64,000 bases of DNA, from NCBI GenBank assembly GCA_023898385.1, contig CP060220.1, positions 1,302,001-1,366,000 of the forward strand, written 5' to 3'. The translations under genes were made by a program, and so were the position numbers. Numbering within the stretch: position 1 is the stretch's first letter; the number at the start of each line of letters is the position of its first letter. This stretch comes from Pseudobdellovibrionaceae bacterium (lineage in GTDB: Bacteria > Bdellovibrionota > Bdellovibrionia > Bdellovibrionales > UBA1609). The notes under the pieces were generated by a model. It ran no database searches. It saw only the letters and a list, made by a program, of their open reading frames with translations, and was not told the origin of the DNA. Positions 47,176 through 54,490 of the stretch are shown here, in pieces.

Positions 47176-48132
47176 ATGGCAGAAAACCAAGCAGAGCAAT
47201 ACATCAAGATTCGCCTTAAGTCTCTACACCCATCATCACCCGTACCTTTTGATGTCTACGTGCTGATTAATGGTCGCCACATCCACTATTTGCGAGCCGG
47301 TGACAGCTTAACAGCCGAAAAACTTCTGAGTTTCGAGGAAAAGGCGCCAGATAATTTCTACCTCAAATTTGAAGACAGGCCGCATTATAAGAAACATGTG
47401 GCCCTATTGCTCAACGATGACAAATTGAGCAGTTTCGATAAGGCCACCGTGCTTCGTGAAAGTTCATTGGCCTTGGTTGAGGAGCTTTTTGAAAGTCCCG
47501 ATGTGGAAAAAGCCCTGAATGAGTCCAAAGTGCTGATCAATCAGTTTTTGGATCTCATGGAAACAGAACCCGATGCCATGTCTCATCTGATTGGTTTGTC
47601 GAGCCATGACTTTTACACCTACACCCACTCACTGGATGTGGGGATCTACAGCTTAGGATTAGCCCAAACTGTAGGATACAAAGGCCACGACCTCCATGAG
47701 ATGGGCCAAGGGGCTTTGTTTCACGACATCGGCAAACGCAATGTGAGTGTGGATATTATTTGTAAAGATGGTCCACTGGATGACCTTGAGTGGGCTCAAA
47801 TGCAAAAACACCCTGAATATGGTTTAATGATTCTTGAAGAACACGATGTGTCCGATGCCATTAAGGCCTGTTGCTTTGAACATCATGAAAGTGCTCTTGG
47901 CAACGGTTACCCACAACAACTAGATGCCAATGAAATTCACCCCATGGCCCGCATTGTGGCCTTGACCGATACCTTTGATGCGCTCACCACCCAACGTTCT
48001 TACAACAAACCCATGCAGCCTCGAGAAGCTTTGGATTTTATGAAAGAACGACTTGCGGGCCGTTACGACAAAGACCTTTTGAATGCCATGTATGAGGTTT
48101 TATTTAAAATGGAAAAAGCTCTAGGGGCCTGA
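47176..48132 (+). CDS. HD-GYP domain protein (c-di-GMP phosphodiesterase-like)
   Basis: 318 residues from the ATG at 47176; longer in-frame starts run into recG. An N-terminal domain of about 130 residues of unknown type is followed by the HD-GYP domain: the HD pair (GALFHDIGKRNV), HHESALGNGYPQQLD and LTDTFDALTTQRSYNKP. The YPxxL motif and metal-binding residues look intact, so hydrolysis of c-di-GMP to GMP is likely. C-di-GMP signalling governs motility and predation in Bdellovibrio relatives. The N-terminal domain may sense a signal. It is divergent from recG. Confidence 0.9.
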   Translation: MAENQAEQYIKIRLKSLHPSSPVPFDVYVLINGRHIHYLRAGDSLTAEKLLSFEEKAPDNFYLKFEDRPHYKKHVALLLNDDKLSSFDKATVLRESSLALVEELFESPDVEKALNESKVLINQFLDLMETEPDAMSHLIGLSSHDFYTYTHSLDVGIYSLGLAQTVGYKGHDLHEMGQGALFHDIGKRNVSVDIICKDGPLDDLEWAQMQKHPEYGLMILEEHDVSDAIKACCFEHHESALGNGYPQQLDANEIHPMARIVALTDTFDALTTQRSYNKPMQPREALDFMKERLAGRYDKDLLNAMYEVLFKMEKALGA

Positions 48133-48133
48133 T

Positions 48134-48940
48134 CTACAGCCCACACTCCACTTGCAGTGCGTCTTTTATAAACGCCATGGGAATAGCCTGCTTCTGCCCG
48201 TCGGGTACGGGCTCTGAAGAATCATTAAATAACCGCGGGCGGCGCCCATGATGGACTCCCACAACAGTGCCGTTGGCATCAATGATAGGTGAACCACTTA
48301 GGCCGTTAAAAGTTTTAAACTCATAGTTAAATGAGGGACGCAGTTCATGATCGTAATCTTCCTTAGCGACAAGCCCCCGCCCCACATAAAATGGCGTGTC
48401 TGAAAAAGCATTCAATACGGCAAGCAAGCTCACTGATTCGCCCTGTTGAGGGATTCGGCTAGCAAGAGTGACTTTCGGATTATACCAACGCCTCGACGTT
48501 GATCTTTTAAGCCACCGAAAAGACAACACCACAGCATCCAAGGGTTCCGAATAGTCGACAATAGATTGAACCACTAACTCATCTCCCAAAGCATTGCGGG
48601 CCGACAGACTGGGACATGGCTCACCGGATTGTTCACAATGGTAGAAGTGACGAGCCACCACGTGGTAACTTGTGATGAGATTATGACATTCATCCGATGG
48701 CACCAGCCCCTGTCCCAAAAGCTGCATGCCATTATCAATGGCAAACACACTGGCCGTAAGGGGATAAGTCAAAGGCAGGCGGCTTTTTTGTCGATGCCGG
48801 GCTTCCACTCGGGTTAAGGCTTCACCGCCCAATGGAAACAATAACACCCCAACTTCGATTACTAAAAAAGACAACCATAATCCGAGCTTCACCGAAGTCG
48901 CGGTTGATTTCTTAATTTTTGGCAATAACTCTAGTGGCAA
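48134..48940 (-). CDS. Exported trypsin-like serine protease
   Basis: 268 residues from a TTG start (uncertain). A hydrophobic segment (residues 18-37, LGLWLSFLVIEVGVLLFPLG) acts as a signal or anchor. The chymotrypsin-fold triad is His in NLITSYHVVARHF, Asp in PLDAVVLSF and Ser in NGLSGSPIIDANG. These are typical of HtrA/trypsin-like proteins without a PDZ domain. It lies 2 bp downstream of the Met-rich secreted protein gene, forming an operon. It probably acts on envelope or prey protein. Two cysteine pairs (CHNLI, HCEQSGEPCPS) may form disulfides. Confidence 0.85.
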   Translation of the reverse strand: MPLELLPKIKKSTATSVKLGLWLSFLVIEVGVLLFPLGGEALTRVEARHRQKSRLPLTYPLTASVFAIDNGMQLLGQGLVPSDECHNLITSYHVVARHFYHCEQSGEPCPSLSARNALGDELVVQSIVDYSEPLDAVVLSFRWLKRSTSRRWYNPKVTLASRIPQQGESVSLLAVLNAFSDTPFYVGRGLVAKEDYDHELRPSFNYEFKTFNGLSGSPIIDANGTVVGVHHGRRPRLFNDSSEPVPDGQKQAIPMAFIKDALQVECGL

Positions 48941-48942
48941 CC

Positions 48943-49692
48943 TTAGAACCCAAACATTTTAAAGGGCATACTCATCATCTGCATCGGCATGGACATGGCA
49001 TCCATGGAGTTACCCATTTGACCCATTTGGCGATTTACATTGTACATGTTGTAGTTCATCGAAGCCATTTGACGATTCATGGTGGCTAGCTGGGTGCGAT
49101 TCAATTCCGCAACCTGAATGTTCATACCTTCCATTTCAGTTTTTAGGCTTTCCATTTGGTTTCGCATGGTGTTGATATCCACAGCCATCATGTCCATGGT
49201 CCCCGCCATCTTGTGAACGTCCTGTCTAAACGATCGAAGAGTTAGATTGTATTCTTCAAGAAGGGCTTTCACTGTGGGTCCATACTCCACTGCCACATAG
49301 ACCGCACCAATAGTGCCCAGTCCGACCACTGAAGAAATAAAATAAAGGAGTGGAACGGCAATTTCATCTTCTGGGTTAACCATGTCGAATTCTTCTTTTT
49401 GTAAAAACACGGCATAGGATTCGACGCCTTCGTTAGTTAAACTGAAGGTCAATCGCATGGACCCGGTAAATCCGTCGGGATTAATAATTCCTGTTCCCAT
49501 AACCGTTTCGGGTTGGGCCAGTCCAGTTAGTAATTCAGTTAGGGAAGACTCATCGATGAGACAAACATCTGAATTGAGATTTTTTGCGCGCACCTGACTT
49601 TGGGCATCCACAAAGTTTTTACACGGCCCCTCTACCGCAAAACCCGTTGCACTCACGCATAGAAGCACCACCAGCGTTAAAACCTTAGTCAT
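48943..49692 (-). CDS. Exported Met-rich coiled-coil protein, unknown
   Basis: 249 residues from the ATG at 49692, with AAGGA six nt upstream. A signal peptide (MTKVLTLVVLLCVSATGFAV) precedes a beta-rich domain and one hydrophobic segment (YFISSVVGLGTIGAVYVAVEYG, about residues 115-136). The last 100 residues contain a long helix with heptad-like repeats that becomes extraordinarily Met/Asn/Gln-rich (MNRQMASMNYNMYNVNRQMG, then MPMQMMSMPFKMFGF). It forms an operon with the trypsin-like protease. Met-rich segments can bind copper(I); another option is a structural role. I do not recognise the family. Confidence 0.65.
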   Translation of the reverse strand: MTKVLTLVVLLCVSATGFAVEGPCKNFVDAQSQVRAKNLNSDVCLIDESSLTELLTGLAQPETVMGTGIINPDGFTGSMRLTFSLTNEGVESYAVFLQKEEFDMVNPEDEIAVPLLYFISSVVGLGTIGAVYVAVEYGPTVKALLEEYNLTLRSFRQDVHKMAGTMDMMAVDINTMRNQMESLKTEMEGMNIQVAELNRTQLATMNRQMASMNYNMYNVNRQMGQMGNSMDAMSMPMQMMSMPFKMFGF

Positions 49693-49904
49693 TCGCATTC
49701 CTTACCCCCACTAAAAAGAATCATCGACCCTGTTTGGATTTTTTCTGAATGGGAGGATTATGTCGTTGGCCAGCTTTAAACCTCAATAATTTTTAAATTT
49801 TATGACTTTTTTTCAGAAGCTGTGGGAGGAAACATATTGGGTGGTCTGTGAGAGGAGAATATCATTGCCGCAGAGCGCACAAGGGGCACGCTCGTGGCCA
49901 TCCC

Positions 49905-49930
49905 CGGCTCCCCGAAATGGGGGTCAGCCG
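49905..49930 (-). terminator. Possible hairpin after the VWA/FnIII gene
   Basis: On the minus strand CGGCT-GA-CCCC pairs with GGGG-AGCCG. No T-run follows, so this is only a possible terminator for the gene ending at 49945. The 250 bp from 49693 to 49944 show no gene. Confidence 0.35.
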
Positions 49931-49944
49931 AGTCTATTATTTAA

Positions 49945-51483
49945 TTAAAACTCATCCGCCTGGCGACGGGTTCTTAAGCGAAGGGGCTCACTTAAGCTCA
50001 TAATTCCGTTTCGCTCTGACATACCTTGCACATCATAAAGTGTGTTGGGTCGAAGGCCCGTAGCCATATCCACGTGGGATAGAACCAGGTTGGTATCTAA
50101 AAGCGTATATGTGACTTCGCCAGTATCCACATTAGTGATTTGCAGCTGTGTGGTGGATTCTTTATCCGTTTCCCAGGCAAATGAAGCCGTGTTACCGGTG
50201 ATTTCTAGGATTCTAAAGTCAGAGATCACCACAGGAGCATCGGCAGGCTCTTCGCCGACGTCGCCACCGCCATCACCATTACCATTGTCGCCGTCATCGA
50301 CATTTCCGTCGTCACCATTATCCGATCCGCCATCATCCCCGTTACCTGGGTCACCGGGCTCTTCCACTCGTTTTGCACAATAGGAAATGCGAATTTCAGA
50401 ATTTTCTACACCCGCATATCCGGTTAAATGCACTTCATTGACATCGGCATTGTAATTGTGATCTGCGGGTTCACCATCAACCAGCACTTGAAGTGAACTC
50501 ATATCGAAATCCAATCTCGACAACGGAAACTCTGTTTTCAAATTTAACTTTTTTGTGGCGAGTAGTCCAATTTGATCTAAACCTTGGTGAATATGATTTC
50601 CGGCTAAATCAATGGCGACGCCATTAGCCATGCGGATCATTTCTAAATAACCATAGCCAATCTCATTTTCTCCCACTGCTGGAAAATCAGACTGCTCATG
50701 ATAAATGATTCCGGCCACCACTGAGGGGCGCTCGCCTTGATGCGCTCGCACCTGAGCTAAAACTGACTCGGGAGTGATATTGGCGCAATACCTATTAAAT
50801 GCGGGAATCTCTTTATTATTAGGATCCACCACGGGAACAACGCCTTGCGGGTAGCGCGCACAAATGTCGTTTTCATCGGCCACAAATACCACGGCCAATG
50901 CGGCATCTTCTCTAAAAAAACCATGCCCCACTGACTCTAACAAGTTGGCTTCTGAAAAGGCCTCGTTCAGCGAGTAAAGGCCGGCTTCGCCACCGTCAGT
51001 TTCGTTTTCTGTGGCGACAAGGCGCATGCGATCTCGCAATATCGTGCGAAGCTCTTCAGATGAGTGATTGGCTGCATTTAATACATAGGGCTTGTCGCTG
51101 TATCTCCGATAAAGACGTCCTGATCTCGAGCCCACGTGGGCCAACATGACTCCAAACTGAGCGTCCACATCTGCGGGAAGAGCGCCAAGGAGAGCGTCGA
51201 CGCCGTCACCAATTTCATCTCTTTCTTCTACGAGCGAACCGGAGGTATCTACGACAAATAGGACGTCGATTTTTTTAGTGATTTCCGCATCTGGCTGAAG
51301 TTGCATTTCAGAATAACAAAAGGGGCCATCTGGCGGATAACTCAGATTAGGCGGCCCACTTACCGGCGGATTCAATGTGCGGTCAATGGCCTGATTCTCT
51401 TCATCAGTCAACTCACACCCGGTGGTTAAAAAACCAACCAGTGCCACAGCTAACCCTATTTTATATGTCTCTTGCCAACGCAT
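49945..51483 (-). CDS. VWA and FnIII-domain lipoprotein with acidic linker
   Basis: 512 residues. The signal MRWQETYKIGLAVALVGFLTTGC has a lipobox TTGC. The VWA domain begins with VLFVVDTSGSLVEERDEIGDG (MIDAS DxSxS) and includes VVFVADENDICARY. After residue 375 there is a low-complexity Asp/Gly/Asn linker (GNGDDGGSDNGDDGNVDDGD), then a fibronectin III-like domain (ASFAWETDKESTTQLQIT, GLRPNTLYDVQ). The VWA domain could bind a surface ligand and calcium may bind the acidic linker. It matches the smaller VWA lipoprotein at 12373. A hairpin at 49905-49930 follows the gene. Confidence 0.8.
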   Translation of the reverse strand: MRWQETYKIGLAVALVGFLTTGCELTDEENQAIDRTLNPPVSGPPNLSYPPDGPFCYSEMQLQPDAEITKKIDVLFVVDTSGSLVEERDEIGDGVDALLGALPADVDAQFGVMLAHVGSRSGRLYRRYSDKPYVLNAANHSSEELRTILRDRMRLVATENETDGGEAGLYSLNEAFSEANLLESVGHGFFREDAALAVVFVADENDICARYPQGVVPVVDPNNKEIPAFNRYCANITPESVLAQVRAHQGERPSVVAGIIYHEQSDFPAVGENEIGYGYLEMIRMANGVAIDLAGNHIHQGLDQIGLLATKKLNLKTEFPLSRLDFDMSSLQVLVDGEPADHNYNADVNEVHLTGYAGVENSEIRISYCAKRVEEPGDPGNGDDGGSDNGDDGNVDDGDNGNGDGGGDVGEEPADAPVVISDFRILEITGNTASFAWETDKESTTQLQITNVDTGEVTYTLLDTNLVLSHVDMATGLRPNTLYDVQGMSERNGIMSLSEPLRLRTRRQADEF

Positions 51484-51555
51484 GTAATCACCCTCCGGGA
51501 AAATCCCGTTTATTTTTGAAATCTAATAATTAATTGAACGATAAAAATCGCCAGG

Positions 51556-51569
51556 CACCTCGGTGCCGT
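51556..51569. repeat. GGCACCTCGGTGCC hairpin upstream of the VWA/FnIII gene
   Basis: A 6-bp stem with a two-base loop about 75 bp upstream of the start at 51483. Possible operator, unproven. Confidence 0.25.
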
Positions 51570-51751
51570 AATCAGATCGATATGGAAATTACATACTTTG
51601 GTCTGGTCTCTATGCCATTAGGCTACCAGATAACCCTAAGTTCCCCAAATTTTTAATAAAATGCCGTCTCAACGTGAGAATTTAAATTTTTTTGCCGATG
51701 TTGTTTACACTATCGAATGCGGTATTGTGTTGTTGAGTGTCTCGTTTTGAG

Positions 51752-52019
51752 ACGGAGGCGAATGGCTGTGTTATTTGGCAGCGATTCTGTCTCTTTAACT
51801 TTGCAGCGATTTTGTCTCCCCCTAGAAATTAGGCCAGGTAAAGCATCCCAAAGGGATTTTGGGAGGAGCTGCCATGGAGGAGATTTTAGTGTCAAAACGA
51901 CACGGAGGCGAATGGGCATTATGTGGCATAGGTTTGAATAGCGTTTACAACACCAACTTCCTGTTGGAGTGTTAAGCCAGGGCTCTCTCAGTTAAGAATA
52001 GTTTTGTAGCAATTCTGTC
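51752..52019. mobile_element. Degenerate IS-like end repeats
   Basis: Three degenerate copies of G(C/T)AGC(G/A)ATT(C/T)TGTC occur at 51778-51791, 51803-51816 and 52006-52019, and ACGGAGGCGAATGG occurs twice (51752-51765 and 51902-51915). Multiple short terminal repeats of this kind are typical of the ends of IS21-like elements. No transposase gene remains, so this is probably a scar. Confidence 0.4.
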
Positions 52020-52333
52020 AACCTACCCCCAATAATCCACACTTAGCCTCTTGGTCTATCGACAACATTTTAAACCCTACAAAGACCCAACGATATCACC
52101 CTTATGTCCAATTTGCCGCGCATTCCACAATTGCTCAGGACCAGGCAACAAAAATTCTATCGCTTATTCGAGAAAAACCAAATAGTCAAAAGTCAGCCTA
52201 TTTGCTATGGATCTTAAAAAAACAACCTTCTTTAGAACTATCTCCAGACGACAAAAAACTCATTGAAGGCGAAATATCCGTTTATGAGTGTCGCCAGACC
52301 GACATAGGATCCTATCATTGTGGTAGCCGCTAG
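52010..52333 (+). pseudogene. 3' fragment of an unknown gene (gene A)
   Basis: A frame of 107 codons runs from a stop codon at 52007 to TAG at 52331 without an ATG near its left end. The translation is protein-like (SIDNILNPTKTQRYHPYVQF, DQATKILSLIREKPNSQK, AYLLWILKKQPSLELSPDD) and ends LIEGEISVYECRQ...IGSYHCGSR. The last 25 codons are repeated at 54398-54473 with only about four base changes and the same frame, so the sequence was a real gene. Its 5' part seems lost to the IS-like scar just upstream. The family is not recognised. Confidence 0.55.
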
Positions 52334-52342
52334 GTGAAAACA

Positions 52343-52570
52343 GACAATACTCAGATACCATTAAATGGATAGGTACGATATCGCAACGCTTAGCTTTGTC
52401 GGAACAACTTTTTCAGACCACCCTGTTCGATTGGCCAATCGCCTTAATAATCTTGCCTGAAGAACCCTATTCCTTCGCCTCGAATTAATCAAAAACACTG
52501 ACCCTCTCAGGGGGTCTTGTCGTGTCAAAGTTCAATTCTCAAACCTTCTCAACTCACGGAAGCCAGGATA
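52343..52570. repeat. 230-bp tandem duplication, copy 1
   Basis: Copy 1 of a direct repeat (next copy starts at 52573). It begins with a remnant of the 3' end of a surface lipoprotein gene (minus strand, ...YPFNGI stop, like YPSNGT stop at 54491), and ends with a remnant of the HNH gene end (plus strand, CCCTCTCAGGGGGTCTTGTC). Nothing complete is encoded. Confidence 0.85.
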
Positions 52571-52572
52571 TT

Positions 52573-52790
52573 GACAACACTCGGATACCATTAAATGGAT
52601 AGGTACGATATCGCAACACTTTAGCTTTGTCGGAACAACTTTTTCAGACCACCCTGTTCGATTGGCCAATCGCCTTAATAATCTTGCTTGAAGAACCCTA
52701 TTCCTTCGCCTCGAATTAATCGAAAACACTGACCCTCTCAGGGGGTCTTGTCGTGTCAAAGTTCAATTCTCAACCACGGAAGCCAGGATA
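52573..52790. repeat. 230-bp tandem duplication, copy 2
   Basis: Second copy, diverged by a handful of substitutions and a short deletion near its right end. The period of 230 bp and near identity indicate a recent tandem duplication. Confidence 0.85.
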
Positions 52791-52973
52791 GCGAAAAATC
52801 TTTATGTCATCCGGGCAAGTCTGCAAGAAAAAACTATTCTCCGCCCCTTCGATGGCTTAATTCAGAAAAGCTAAATAAAACGGCAAATCCTCCCCCTCCC
52901 TCGGATCGCCTATGCGCATCATCAAAGAAGTATTTTACCGCCCATATTTTGACTTTTCATCTCTCTTAAAATA

Positions 52974-53001
52974 AACTCGCGTCACACTTTGCGAGTTTTT
53001 A
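52974..53001 (+). terminator. Hairpin-T terminator upstream of the HNH gene
   Basis: AACTCGC and GCGAGTT form a 7-bp stem around GTCACACTTT, followed by TTTT. It lies 25 bp before the HNH start, and no complete plus-strand gene precedes it, so it may be a terminator left from a lost gene or an attenuator. Confidence 0.65.
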
Positions 53002-53025
53002 AATGTTACTATACTGAGGGACACA

Positions 53026-54240
53026 ATGATTATCGAAAATTTAAGCGACCATCAGCTGCATCAGAATTTGTTAGCTCTTAAATCAAAAGAATCTCGCATT
53101 GTTGCCAGCATTATTTCTCATCTTGAAGAAGTTTATCGGCGCCGATTATTTGCCCACTACAAATGCACTTCTATATATGATTACTGTATTCGCAATTTGG
53201 GTTATTCAAATGGCGACGCCCATAAAAAGATCAGTGCTTGTAAGCTGGCCTCGCATTGTCAGGGAATCAAAGAGGCCATTGCTTGTGGTGAGCTTAGCCT
53301 GTCAAATGCTGCCGCAGTCCAAGTGTTCTTGAATAAAAGTGCAAAACTTCAGAGTACCGGTGAAAAACTATGTCCGAAGAAGATGGACACAAGTTCTGCA
53401 GAAGTCGACACAAATACACTTTTGGGTTCGGACACTAATACAGGGTCAAATACAGGGTCAAATACAGGTATAGGTACAGGTATAGGTACAGGTATAGGCA
53501 CAGGTATAGGCACAGGTACAAAATTAGGATTAGGTTCGGATTCTGGCACAAATGCAAAAACAAATTCAAATGCAAATACGAATTCAAATACATGTAGTAA
53601 TTCGAGTGCAGATGGCTGTCCGCCGACAGCAAGAAATCCAATGCCGACGCATCCCCAATTTCCATCTGGGACACTTAACCCTAAGGCCATCATCGATCGA
53701 GTCAAAAACAAAAGCACAAGAGAGTGTGAGATAGAGCTCGAAAAGATTGCCAGAGAAAATGCCTTGAAATTGCCGGAAACAAAATCCAGCGCACGAAGGT
53801 ATGGCGACAAAACGATGCTTAAGATTTTTATAGATAGTGAAAAACTCTATCTACTCAAATCGCGATTAAACATGGACTCCGAACAAGAATTATTGCAGCT
53901 CCTTGTTGAAGAAAAACTCAAAGCTACAGAGCCCGACACCGCGACAAAACTGAAGGCGAGAGCAATGCCAAGTCGTAACGCTCGCAGCATTAGCCCAGGA
54001 AAACGAGCCATTGTGATCAAAAAAGCCCAAAACCAATGTGAAAATTGCGGATCGAAACAAAATTTACAGATTGATCATAAATTAAGTGTGGCTCAGGGCG
54101 GAAGTAACCACATTGAAAACCTAAGGCTCTTATGCCGCTCGTGTAATCAGCGGGCGGCCATTGAGCAATTTGGATTCAAATTTATGGACAAATTTATTAA
54201 CAAAAAACTCACCCTCTCAGAAGGTCATGTCGTGTCATAG
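53026..54240 (+). CDS. HNH endonuclease with variable low-complexity linker
   Basis: 404 residues with GAGGGA 6 nt upstream. An N-terminal helical domain (residues 1-110, VYRRRLFAHYKCTSIYDYC) is followed by a linker (about 125-205) made of Asn/Thr/Gly repeats, with IGTG repeats encoded by 12-bp tandem DNA repeats. The C-terminal HNH domain (about 325-385) has CENCGSKQNLQIDHKLSVAQGG and NLRLLCRSCNQR with the two CxxC zinc pairs and the catalytic His (IDH). The family is found in many copies in some genomes. Pieces of its 3' end are scattered at 52499, 52731 and 59508, showing it belongs to the rearranging region. Possible homing or mobile nuclease; role not proven. Confidence 0.85.
   Translation: MIIENLSDHQLHQNLLALKSKESRIVASIISHLEEVYRRRLFAHYKCTSIYDYCIRNLGYSNGDAHKKISACKLASHCQGIKEAIACGELSLSNAAAVQVFLNKSAKLQSTGEKLCPKKMDTSSAEVDTNTLLGSDTNTGSNTGSNTGIGTGIGTGIGTGIGTGTKLGLGSDSGTNAKTNSNANTNSNTCSNSSADGCPPTARNPMPTHPQFPSGTLNPKAIIDRVKNKSTRECEIELEKIARENALKLPETKSSARRYGDKTMLKIFIDSEKLYLLKSRLNMDSEQELLQLLVEEKLKATEPDTATKLKARAMPSRNARSISPGKRAIVIKKAQNQCENCGSKQNLQIDHKLSVAQGGSNHIENLRLLCRSCNQRAAIEQFGFKFMDKFINKKLTLSEGHVVS
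53462..53520 (+). repeat. In-frame hexamer/12-bp tandem repeat in HNH gene
   Basis: About nine hexamers alternate GGTATA and GGTACA (later GGCACA), giving repeated GIGT residues. Because the unit is six bases, copy-number change by slippage would keep the frame and vary only linker length. Confidence 0.9.
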
Positions 54241-54318
54241 GTGGATGCTTGCTTCACTACGGAGATTCAATAGCGTACAGGAGTAACGGCCCCACATCAT
54301 TTGAAATACACTATTTTT

Positions 54319-54355
54319 TATTCTTAAATTGGCGAAATGAATTGGCCGTGCTTAT
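54319..54355. repeat. Dispersed repeat (ATTCTTAAATTGGCGAAATG...)
   Basis: A 35-bp sequence (starting ATTCTTAAATTGGCGAAATG, ending GGCCGTGCTTAT) is repeated at 59846-59881. The second copy abuts the GGGATACCTTT element and the 3' end of the DUF952 gene. Both sit next to rearranged gene ends. Confidence 0.85.
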
Positions 54356-54397
54356 TTCGCATTGTTGTAATTAATGAACCTGGCGGGATACCTTTTG

Positions 54398-54475
54398 ACT
54401 CATTGAAGGCGAAATATCCGTTTATGAGTGTCGCCAGGCCGACATCGGATCCTATAATTGTGGTAGCCTCTAGCC
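54398..54475 (+). pseudogene. 3' end of gene A, second copy
   Basis: 77 bp nearly identical to 52258-52334 and in the same frame (LIEGEISVYECRQADIGSYNC...). Upstream it is joined to a sequence containing GGGATACCTTTTG instead of the gene body, so this is a truncated copy. The similarity continues past the stop into the convergent lipoprotein 3' end, so an ancestral convergent gene pair was duplicated. Confidence 0.75.
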
Positions 54476-54490
54476 AAAAACTGACACCAC

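Noticed and set aside
53462..53520. CRISPR-like tandem repeat
   Set aside because: The units are 6-12 bp, contiguous, without spacers, and code for an in-frame IGTG repeat.
53349..53810. Minus-strand frames through the HNH linker
   Set aside because: The repeats translate in every frame; these are low-complexity shadows.
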